A DNA stretch of 64,000 bases, from assembly GCF_009498215.1 (NCBI RefSeq), contig NZ_CP043499.1:1500001-1564000 (forward strand), written 5' to 3'. Shown here piece after piece: positions 35,397 through 43,063 of the stretch (its first letter is position 1; each line of letters opens with the position of its first letter). Below the pieces are notes generated by a model. The model had not been told where the DNA came from, made no database searches, and worked only from the letters and a program-made list of their open reading frames with translations. The position numbers and the translations under genes were made by a program. This DNA comes from Rhizobium grahamii. Lineage in GTDB: Bacteria; Pseudomonadota; Alphaproteobacteria; Rhizobiales; Rhizobiaceae.

Positions 35397-36439
35397 GCGT
35401 ATTGCTTCTCAAGCCAGTTGCGATAGCTGCCGGATGTGACGTTGCGCACCCATTCGGCATTTTCGAGATACCAGCCGACGGTTTTTCGTATGCCGCTTTC
35501 GAATGTCTCGCTTGGGCGCCAACCAAGCTCACTCTCGATCCTGCGCGCGTCAATCGCATAGCGGCGATCGTGCCCCGGACGATCCGTAACGAACGTGATC
35601 TGCCGTCGATACGACTGACCATCATCTCTCGGTTTCAGTTCGTCGAGAAGATCGCAGATCGATTGCACGACAGCGAGATTGGTGCGTTCGTTCCAGCCGC
35701 CGACATTGTAGGTTCGCCCGGGCACACCTGATTGCAATACACGGCGCAGCGCGCTGCAATGGTCCTTGACGTAGAGCCAATCCCGGATCTGCTGGCCATC
35801 GCCGTAAAGCGGCAAAGGTCGCCCGAACAACGCATTGTTGATCACCAGCGGGATGAGCTTCTCCGGAAAGTGGAATGGCCCGTAGTTGTTCGAGCAATTG
35901 GTCGTGAGAACCGGGAGCCCATAGGTGTGGTGATATGCCCTTACGAGGTGATCACTGGCCGCCTTGCTTGCGGAATAGGGGCTGTTCGGTTGGTATTGCG
36001 TCTCCTCATGGAACGCTTCATCGTCAGCGCCGAGTGCGCCAAAGACTTCATCCGTCGAGATATGCAGGAAGCGAAACGAGTCGTCCTTGGAGCTGCTCCA
36101 GTATGCGCGCGCCGCCTCCAGCAGGCGGAAGGTACCGACGATATTCGTGTCGATGAAGTCGGCGGGGCCATGAATGGACCTGTCGACATGGCTTTCAGCC
36201 GCGAAATTGAGGATGGCCCTCGGCCGATAGTCTGCCAGCAGTCGCTCGACAAGCGGGCCGTCACCAATGCTGCCGTGGACGAAAACATGCCGCTTGTCGC
36301 CTTCGAGACTGCGAAGATTGCCGAGGTTTCCGGCGTAGGTCAGCGCGTCCAAATTAAGCACCGGCTCGTCGCTTTGCGACAGCCAGTCGAGGACGAAATT
36401 TGAGCCGATGAATCCGGCGCCACCCGTTACGAACAACAC
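35393..36439 (-). CDS. rfbB: dTDP-glucose 4,6-dehydratase
   Basis: A 348-residue NAD-dependent dehydratase, second step of the rhamnose pathway. FVTGGAGFIGSNFVLDWL is the NAD site, HISTDEVFGALG and PYSASKAASDHLVRAYHHTY the active site. GTG 36439 is taken as start, with AAGGGG nine bases upstream; the frame runs back to 36556, overlapping the upstream gene, without homology-like sequence. It is first of rfbBDAC and follows the sugar-phosphate transferase gene by 50 bases. Confidence 0.95.
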   Translation of the reverse strand: MLFVTGGAGFIGSNFVLDWLSQSDEPVLNLDALTYAGNLGNLRSLEGDKRHVFVHGSIGDGPLVERLLADYRPRAILNFAAESHVDRSIHGPADFIDTNIVGTFRLLEAARAYWSSSKDDSFRFLHISTDEVFGALGADDEAFHEETQYQPNSPYSASKAASDHLVRAYHHTYGLPVLTTNCSNNYGPFHFPEKLIPLVINNALFGRPLPLYGDGQQIRDWLYVKDHCSALRRVLQSGVPGRTYNVGGWNERTNLAVVQSICDLLDELKPRDDGQSYRRQITFVTDRPGHDRRYAIDARRIESELGWRPSETFESGIRKTVGWYLENAEWVRNVTSGSYRNWLEKQYA

Positions 36440-36489
36440 GTCTACGCACCCCTTTTTACAACGCAAACACCAAGGTGAGGGATCACCCG

Positions 36490-37932
36490 CTAATAGACAT
36501 TCTTGCGGTCCTTGATCCCGAGCATCGTCTGCAAAACGATCCGTAGATCGAGCCAAAGAGACCAGTTATTGATGTACCAGATGTCATGGCGGACGCGCTC
36601 CGCCATGCGGTCGACCGTCGGGGTCTCGCCCCTGTAGCCGTTGATCTGCGCCCAACCGGTCAAGCCCGGCTTGACGTGGCGGCGCGAGGCATATTGTGCA
36701 ATCAGCGTGCCGTAAAAGTCATCATGAGCCAGCGCATGTGGACGGGGACCGACCACGGACATCTCACCACGCAGTACGTTCCAGAACTGCGGCAACTCAT
36801 CGAGGCTAGACGAACGAATGAACGCGCCTACCCGTGTTACACGCGGATCGTTCCGGGTAGCCTGACGAACATCGCTACCGTCCTCCATCACCGACATGCT
36901 ACGGAACTTCAGAATGCGGAAGGATTTCCCGCTGTAGCCTTTGCGCGACTGCCAGAAGAATATCGGGCCGCGGCTGTCGAGCTTGATGGCAATCGCGATG
37001 ACGATGCACATCGGCAGGGTGACGAGAAGCGCACCGATCGAAAAGGCGATATCGAAGGTCCGCTTGACGGCGCGTTCGAACAGATCGAGCGGCGGCCGAT
37101 GCGTCTGGAATGCGCAGTTTTCCCCAAGGCCGTGTGCGAAGCCTTGCACGATCTCACCCACCAGGCCGGTGAACATGACACTGACCGGAAGGCAGAACTG
37201 GCGAAGCGTGACGAGGCACTCGTCGAGAACCTTGAGATTCCCGTAATCGCCCCAGACGATCAGCACTTCATCCACGTCGTCGATGCCGTGTTTGCTGCAA
37301 GCCTCAAGGAGGCTCGGTCCAGCGGCACTGCCGTCGCGTCCGATGCGCATCGTTTGCGTTATCACCAATCCGCTGCGGGTCGCTCGCTCTGAAAGAGGTT
37401 CGACCGCGGTTGCTTCCGGGCAAATCAACAGTACACGATGGGTTGGGAAGGCAGCGTGCGCTGCCGCGCGTTTCAGATAAGAACGCCACAACACCCGCAA
37501 TCCCAGAAGTCCGGCAAGAGACAAAACCGTCGTCGAGGCGATCGCCCCGCGTGAGATGGCGGACCCCACTTTCATGAAGAAGGCAATTGTCAGCAGGAAC
37601 ACCACGACGGCAGGGAGAATGGTGCAGATCGCGGTGAGCTGACGACGAAACGAGACGAGCTCCGCCGCTCTGTAAGTATGCGCGCCGGCCATCGCCAGAA
37701 CAAACATTGTCGCGACCAGAAGACCGATACCGATGTAGACCGACGGGTCGTCACTGAACCCGAACGTTATGTCCTGGTAGGCGATGTGGCCGGCGGCGCT
37801 GGCGAACAGCAACAGTGCGAAATCAGCCATTGCCGCCGCATAGGTCACGGCAACGCTGTTGAATCCCAACCACTTCCGATCGCTACGGACCGAAAAGCGC
37901 GCATTCCAATTCTGCTCTACTGGCATGGTCAT
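36490..37932 (-). CDS. Polyprenyl-phosphate sugar-phosphate transferase (WcaJ/WbaP-like initiating enzyme)
   Basis: A 480-residue polytopic membrane enzyme that starts a repeat-unit polysaccharide by placing a sugar-1-phosphate (glucose or galactose type) on undecaprenyl phosphate. About four N-terminal transmembrane helices and a CoA-binding-like middle domain precede the catalytic Bac_transf domain. The catalytic domain shows FDIAFSIGALLVTLP, ILKFRSMSV, RSSSLDELPQFWNVLRGEMS, VGPRPHALAHDD and VKPGLTGWAQINGYRG. The ribosome site GAGGTG precedes ATG 37932. It is upstream of and probably co-transcribed with rfbBDAC, so the product is likely a rhamnose-containing exopolysaccharide or capsule. 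Confidence 0.94.
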   Translation of the reverse strand: MTMPVEQNWNARFSVRSDRKWLGFNSVAVTYAAAMADFALLLFASAAGHIAYQDITFGFSDDPSVYIGIGLLVATMFVLAMAGAHTYRAAELVSFRRQLTAICTILPAVVVFLLTIAFFMKVGSAISRGAIASTTVLSLAGLLGLRVLWRSYLKRAAAHAAFPTHRVLLICPEATAVEPLSERATRSGLVITQTMRIGRDGSAAGPSLLEACSKHGIDDVDEVLIVWGDYGNLKVLDECLVTLRQFCLPVSVMFTGLVGEIVQGFAHGLGENCAFQTHRPPLDLFERAVKRTFDIAFSIGALLVTLPMCIVIAIAIKLDSRGPIFFWQSRKGYSGKSFRILKFRSMSVMEDGSDVRQATRNDPRVTRVGAFIRSSSLDELPQFWNVLRGEMSVVGPRPHALAHDDFYGTLIAQYASRRHVKPGLTGWAQINGYRGETPTVDRMAERVRHDIWYINNWSLWLDLRIVLQTMLGIKDRKNVY

Positions 37933-38093
37933 AAGAGTTCACCTCAACCCACCAGCTTAGTTAACATGAGATAAATGCGCGCAACAATTGCCCCGAAATA
38001 CTCCTTATTCAGTAAAACTGAAGTATGCGTCAAAGCCGCACCCAATACTGAGATAAGTATAAAGCAAGCGATGGAGTAGAGGAGGAGAGGCGA

Positions 38094-38127
38094 GGGGTGC
38101 TGCGGAAAGGTAGGCCGGCAGCACCCC
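38094..38127 (-). terminator. Terminator-like hairpin ending the alginate-like operon
   Basis: Perfect 10-bp GC stem (38094-38103 with 38118-38127) and 14-base loop, 28 bases past the stop of the last operon gene on the minus strand. It is followed there by a pyrimidine-rich stretch rather than a clean T-run. Confidence 0.55.
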
Positions 38128-38155
38128 GTCTGGGTGTTTCAAACGGCTTTACAGC

Positions 38156-38518
38156 TCAATCAAGCTTGAAACTCGAGAATTCATAGCGATTGCCGCTGCC
38201 CGTGCGGCTCACGACGTATTTCCGGGTTTTGGTTATGATGCGGGCGAAATTGCCATCGGTCGTGATGGTACGGGCTGTCGATATCTTGGCGTAGTCATTC
38301 CCAGGAAAACTTGGAGGGCAGGCCTTCCCGCCGATCGCATAGATCCGGGCGCCGCCCTTGTCGAACCGGCGTTGAATCGGCTGTCCGTGCGGATCGGCCA
38401 GGACCTTGCATTCAGGCGCATTCGGAACCGGCAACAACTGGTACCAGGGGCTATCCGCATGGGCAGAGATCGCCGACAGCGATAAGGACAACGAAAAGGC
38501 AAAAGCTGACTTCCACAT
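38156..38518 (-). CDS. Small secreted protein of unknown function
   Basis: A 120-residue protein with a clear signal peptide (MWKSAFAFSLSLSLSAISAHA, cleavage after AHA). The mature part of about 99 residues has two cysteines (PECKVLAD and GKACPPSF) that may form a disulfide; no family recognised. GGGAGG lies nine bases before ATG 38518; the longer frame to 38539 would include it. It is the last gene on the minus strand after the Sel1 proteins, 116 bases away, and probably belongs to the same operon. Confidence 0.7.
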   Translation of the reverse strand: MWKSAFAFSLSLSLSAISAHADSPWYQLLPVPNAPECKVLADPHGQPIQRRFDKGGARIYAIGGKACPPSFPGNDYAKISTARTITTDGNFARIITKTRKYVVSRTGSGNRYEFSSFKLD

Positions 38519-38634
38519 GATACCAAGCCTCCCTAGCATTCACTTCTTCAGGTTACACCTTGCATGCCTGCTGTTTACTTACGAGTTCGGGCCATTTTTT
38601 CGGTCACACCATTCCAATTCTACGTCGCATAATA

Positions 38635-39915
38635 CTAATTCGAGTTCATCTTCATGATTGCGGCTCGAGCCAATGTATATCCGCTGGATGCAGACCTTTC
38701 CAACCATTGCCGGCCGATCCCCGCCTCATCCGCGGTACCTGCATCCAAGATCATCATGCCGAGAAGGTATTGCGCCTCAGCGTCGTTCCGTTTGGCCGCC
38801 TGTTCGCGAAAGGCTCGGGCCTTGACCGCCGATTGCTGAACACCGGTGCCATAGTAGTAGGCATTGCCAAGTGCTCTCGCAGCGGAAGGCTGTCCCGCAT
38901 CAGCCGCTTTCCTCAGAGTGTCGACGATGCGGTCCTTTTCCTGTTGAGCAACGTCCGACCGCCCCAGCGCCTGAGCGAGGTAGTCCGCAGCCGCGGCATC
39001 GCCGTTCGAGACAAGCTCTTCGAAAATCGGAATGGCTTCACCTGTAGAGCCCGCATTCCACAAACTCTGCGCAATCGTGAGAAGCGCGACAGGATCCGCC
39101 TTGTCGCCGGCGGCACGCAACGCTGAAATCGCCTTGCTTCGAACATCGGCAGGATATCCGGACGCCAAAAGCTGCTTGATCGGTCGACGTGCATCGGCGG
39201 GATTGAGCTTTATCGAGCGCACCAGCAGGTCGGCGCTTGTGGCAAGGTCCTCTGGAGTTCCGCTGCCCGCAACGCTCTTTGCAAGCTCCACGTAAAGCTT
39301 GGCGCGACGTGGTGCGTCCAGTCGGTCGGCCCAGTTCATCGCTTCCTTGAAATCTTTAGGTGTGCCTCGGCCTTCGGTAAGGGCGATCGCTGTTGCCTCG
39401 ATACCCTTGCTGTTGCCGACGATCGCCGCCCAGCGGTACCATTTGAAAGCGACTTCGTCATTCTGCGGGATGCCGTCGCCGGAATACTGGATCTCGGCAT
39501 AAGCGGCGACACAGCTCTTGCAGCCGCGCATGCTCTCAGCCGCGAGAAGACTGAGGACGGAGGGTGCCTTCGGACCGAACGTGTATTCGTTCATGAGGAT
39601 CGCTTTGGCAAGCAGACGCGTCGTATCCTTGGAAGGCGTGCCGTTCAGTAGAAGCGCGAAGCCATAGTCAAGGTTGCGAACGTTGCGGTTGCGCGATGTC
39701 AGCGCCGCGGACGCGATCTCAAGCCTCTTCTGTGGCGGCAGTTTGGCGGCCACCTCGACGCTGGGCCAGCCCTTGGCTGTGCGCATCTCCTCCCAGCTTG
39801 AGAACGTCTCGATGACCGGTCTCGGCGTGGGCTTGGCAGGTTGCGAGGCGTTCCCGTCGGCGGCCATCGCGAGGAACGCCAGAACGGTGAAAGTGATTGA
39901 TCGATGGCGCGTCAT
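38635..39915 (-). CDS. Secreted Sel1-repeat protein (AlgK-like role possible)
   Basis: A 426-residue exported helical-repeat protein. After signal peptide MTRHRSITFTVLAFLAMAADG the protein carries Sel1/TPR-type repeats, for example AFKWYRWAAIVGNSKGIEAT, ARALGNAYYYGTGVQQSAVK and DAEAQYLLGMMILDAG. Sel1 proteins act as periplasmic scaffolds. In Pseudomonas alginate export the Sel1-like lipoprotein AlgK does this with AlgE and AlgX. No lipobox is evident here. It begins 20 bases after the stop of the larger Sel1 gene. Confidence 0.82.
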   Translation of the reverse strand: MTRHRSITFTVLAFLAMAADGNASQPAKPTPRPVIETFSSWEEMRTAKGWPSVEVAAKLPPQKRLEIASAALTSRNRNVRNLDYGFALLLNGTPSKDTTRLLAKAILMNEYTFGPKAPSVLSLLAAESMRGCKSCVAAYAEIQYSGDGIPQNDEVAFKWYRWAAIVGNSKGIEATAIALTEGRGTPKDFKEAMNWADRLDAPRRAKLYVELAKSVAGSGTPEDLATSADLLVRSIKLNPADARRPIKQLLASGYPADVRSKAISALRAAGDKADPVALLTIAQSLWNAGSTGEAIPIFEELVSNGDAAAADYLAQALGRSDVAQQEKDRIVDTLRKAADAGQPSAARALGNAYYYGTGVQQSAVKARAFREQAAKRNDAEAQYLLGMMILDAGTADEAGIGRQWLERSASSGYTLARAAIMKMNSN

Positions 39916-39935
39916 TTATTTCATCCTCCCGTCCG

Positions 39936-42812
39936 TCAGTTCGACAGCTTGGCCGACTTCTCCAGCCACTCCTGGGCGCGCGCTTCGTCGGGCGGCGTCC
40001 CAAAGCCGATCTGCAGCGCGATGGCGTATTTCTCGAAGGCTTTTCGGAATCCCGCGTCGGCGGCCTTGGCAACCCACTCGGTGCTTTTCTCGCTCGACTG
40101 TTCGAAGCCGTGCGTCCCCGTTGCATAGAAATCGGAGGCCATCAGCATGGCCTGACCGTTTCCGAGCGTCGCGGCTTTCAAAACCCACGTCTTGCCAAGA
40201 TCCTTGAACGCCGGACTACTATCGGAAAGGCGCAGATAAAGCCTGGCCAGAAGCATGGCGACCTGCGGTGAATTCTCTGCAGTGAGCTTGTTGAGAACGC
40301 CTTCGATCTCCTGATCCCCAAGCGTTGGATGGTCGAGTGTTGTCTGCTGCGCCAAGATCATCTTGACGAGACTCTCCAGGGCACCGCCGTCGCCGAGGCG
40401 CGCGGCCTTGAAGAGCCACCCGTAGGCTTCTGCCTTGCTGAGGCCGACATCGGTGCCGGCCACATAGAGGCGCCCAAGCTCCCGCATCGCCTCACGCTTG
40501 CCGCCTTCGGCAGCCCGCTTCATGTATCCTACGGCTGCCGTCTGTTCGCTCGGCCGTTCATCGCGCAGAAACGCGGCTATCTGGTACTCGATCGCCGGAT
40601 CGTCGGTGTTTTCGGCAATCAGCGCGTCGAATATCGCCAGGTATTTGTCACGAAACTGCGGAACGTCCTGCAGGGCGAGTGCAAGCTGCACCTTGTCCTT
40701 GTCCAGACAGGATGGGCGGTCAAGCACCCCGGAGAGGATGGTCGCCTTGCGGGAGTTATCGGCCTCCACCTCTGCTTGCTTCAACACAACGCGCAGATCG
40801 TCCGAGCGAGCCGCGCGATCGAGCCATTGCTGCCAATCCGTGCCGCCACCCTCTGCTGCGGTAACCTTGAGATCGACCAACCGAAGCATCGCGGAGATGC
40901 TACCCTTCTGTGCTGCCCGCACGAAAAGGCTCTTGGCCCGGATCGGGTCCGGATCGAGCGCCGGATCATTGTCGACGTAGAGCCGACCGAGCTCATAAAG
41001 CACGTCGGCATTCTCAGTCGAAAGCGATGCCTCCAGAAGCGCGCGTGCTGCCGGCGCGTCACGCTCGTCTGACCCGATCGGCACGAGAAGCGCTCTTGCT
41101 TCGACCAGTTTTGCGACTGTCGCATCTGCCGCGATTGCCCGCGCACGCCAGGATTGGCTGGCGGCATCGTCGCGGGGCGTCCCGGTTCCGCTGGCGTAGG
41201 CGAGACTGAGGCGCATCATGGCTTCAACGTCGCCCTGCTCGGCTGCCTTTTGCAGGTAGGCGACGCCATCGGTCTTGCTCTCGGAGGAGGCTGAAGCAAA
41301 GGCCTTGTCGGCAAGTTCCAGAAGGCTCTCGCTGTCACCCGCAGCAGCCGCCTTTTCCAGCCATTCGGCCGCTTTGGCACGGTCCTTTTCAACGCCCTGC
41401 CCGCAGGCATAGAGCGCCGACAGTTCTCGCATCGCGCCGGCGAAGCCGGCGTCCGACGATTGCTTGAGATAGTCGATCGGTCCACGGTCGAGTTGGACAC
41501 CTTCAGGACCGGAGCCAAGCTTGTAGAGGTCAAACGCAGCCTGGGCCGAGCCCATCTCGAACGCGCGCATCTGCACTTTAACGGCACGCGCGCTGTCGGG
41601 CGCGCCGCCTAGACCTCGGGCATAAACGACACCCAGTCGCTCCAGCACCTCGGCGGAAACATCGGGCATTGAAGCCGCTTTTTCCAAAGCTTGTCGTTCC
41701 AGCGCTGGATCCGGATCTCCACCATAGCTTCCACGATAATAGGCAGCCCGCATCGCGAATGCAGCCACGTTGCCGCGGGAAACCTCTTGCCCGACCAAGG
41801 CAAGCCCTTCCTCACGCGCATGTGCGTCGGAAGGAGTGGACAGAAGCATGTCGGCGAGCGCCAGGCTGCTCGCCGCGTGGCCGAGACGCGATGCCGTTCG
41901 CAGTAGTTCTGCGGCCTTTTGTCGATCAGCATCGATCCCGTCGCCGCCATCTCGCAGACGCTTGGCGAGGAGCGAGATCGCCCGGACGTCGCCGAGCTTT
42001 GCAGCCGCCGCCAGCCATTGTACAGACGCCTTCACATCGCCCTCGCCAATATCAGGGTCGGCAAGAATCTCGGCAAAGCTGGTCAGCGCGCTGCAGTCAC
42101 CCTTTCCAAGATTTTCGGAAAGCTTGCCGATGATCCGCTGTAACAGCATCCGACCGGCGTCCGGCGTGTCAGCTAGATCAGGGCTCGCGGCATAGAGACG
42201 ACCAAGCTCAAGTGCCGCGCCGATATCACCGGCATCAGCGGCATTGCGAAGATAGGTCTTGGCGAGAGGGAGGTCTGGAGAAACGAGATCGCCTCTCCTG
42301 TAGATCTTTCCGAGAAATGTCCCAGCTTCGATGACGCCGCGCTCATAGGCGGTCTTCTCGGCCTTCACGATCTCCTCAGCATGTCCGGCAGCCACGTCGC
42401 TGTCGGCCAGAATACGGCCGTAGAGATAGAGGGCGCGACCGGCACTTGGAAACGATTGCTGACTGAGATAGCGCACGATGCGTTCGGCTGTGGCGGGGCT
42501 TCTCGGGTACCGGCTGTAAGGATTGTAGAGCGCCTGAGCATCCTTCAGCATCGCATCCGGGGAGACCTTGGGCGCACCTTTGCCATCCCAGCCGGACCAG
42601 TTGCGAGGAGGCGCCGGCACGGCAGGAGCCACGCATATCTGCGAATAGTCGAATTCGGGGCTGACAGGAATCGGGATGGCTTGATCCGCAAGCGCGCTTG
42701 CCGCGACAAGAGTTGAGGCGATCGTCGCCGTCACGACAAAGCAGAGTGGTATTCCGCCACGCCGGAATGCGGCCAATCGCTTCAGTGCTCGTTGCTCGTC
42801 GATCCTACCCAT
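39936..42812 (-). CDS. Very large Sel1-repeat protein
   Basis: A 958-residue exported scaffold. Its N-terminus is basic, then carries a hydrophobic segment (FVVTATIASTLVAASALADQ) that acts as a signal or anchor. The rest is a long solenoid of Sel1-like repeats such as ELSALYACGQGVEKDRAKAA, MMRLSLAYASGTGTPRDDAA and MRELGRLYVAGTDVGLSKAE. It is much longer than AlgK (about 470 residues). The start at 42812 is preferred (GAGGCG eight bases upstream) to an ATG at 42842. It may organise the periplasmic polyuronate complex; partners are unknown. Confidence 0.83.
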   Translation of the reverse strand: MGRIDEQRALKRLAAFRRGGIPLCFVVTATIASTLVAASALADQAIPIPVSPEFDYSQICVAPAVPAPPRNWSGWDGKGAPKVSPDAMLKDAQALYNPYSRYPRSPATAERIVRYLSQQSFPSAGRALYLYGRILADSDVAAGHAEEIVKAEKTAYERGVIEAGTFLGKIYRRGDLVSPDLPLAKTYLRNAADAGDIGAALELGRLYAASPDLADTPDAGRMLLQRIIGKLSENLGKGDCSALTSFAEILADPDIGEGDVKASVQWLAAAAKLGDVRAISLLAKRLRDGGDGIDADRQKAAELLRTASRLGHAASSLALADMLLSTPSDAHAREEGLALVGQEVSRGNVAAFAMRAAYYRGSYGGDPDPALERQALEKAASMPDVSAEVLERLGVVYARGLGGAPDSARAVKVQMRAFEMGSAQAAFDLYKLGSGPEGVQLDRGPIDYLKQSSDAGFAGAMRELSALYACGQGVEKDRAKAAEWLEKAAAAGDSESLLELADKAFASASSESKTDGVAYLQKAAEQGDVEAMMRLSLAYASGTGTPRDDAASQSWRARAIAADATVAKLVEARALLVPIGSDERDAPAARALLEASLSTENADVLYELGRLYVDNDPALDPDPIRAKSLFVRAAQKGSISAMLRLVDLKVTAAEGGGTDWQQWLDRAARSDDLRVVLKQAEVEADNSRKATILSGVLDRPSCLDKDKVQLALALQDVPQFRDKYLAIFDALIAENTDDPAIEYQIAAFLRDERPSEQTAAVGYMKRAAEGGKREAMRELGRLYVAGTDVGLSKAEAYGWLFKAARLGDGGALESLVKMILAQQTTLDHPTLGDQEIEGVLNKLTAENSPQVAMLLARLYLRLSDSSPAFKDLGKTWVLKAATLGNGQAMLMASDFYATGTHGFEQSSEKSTEWVAKAADAGFRKAFEKYAIALQIGFGTPPDEARAQEWLEKSAKLSN

Positions 42813-42822
42813 CTCGAACGCC

Positions 42823-43059
42823 TCACTCGTCTGAACTATCATCCCTGTTACGCATTGCCCGGGTCTGCGCCCGTACCATTTCGTCCAGCTTCATCAGCAG
42901 CAACCAGTTCTGAATGCTCTCCAGGTCCGTCTTTCGCCCCAGAGGCATGATGATTGCCATGCAGGCGAGGACGCGGGCATTCATGTCTCCGTCCCCCGGC
43001 AAGCGCCACCCGACCTGCGTTGGTCGCGGTTTGCGCTTGCGGAACGTGATGCTACGCAT
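42823..43059 (-). CDS. Small protein of unknown function between the two large Sel1 genes
   Basis: A 78-residue reading frame filling the gap between the large Sel1 genes: it starts four bases after one stop and ends ten bases before the next start. The protein has a very basic N-terminus (MRSITFRKRKPRPTQ), a short hydrophobic stretch (ARVLACMAIIMPLG) and a C-terminal helix-like part (ESIQNWLLLMKLDEMVRAQ). No family recognised. The tight fit in the operon argues for a real gene, but the coding evidence is positional. Confidence 0.5.
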   Translation of the reverse strand: MRSITFRKRKPRPTQVGWRLPGDGDMNARVLACMAIIMPLGRKTDLESIQNWLLLMKLDEMVRAQTRAMRNRDDSSDE

Positions 43060-43063
43060 CCGT

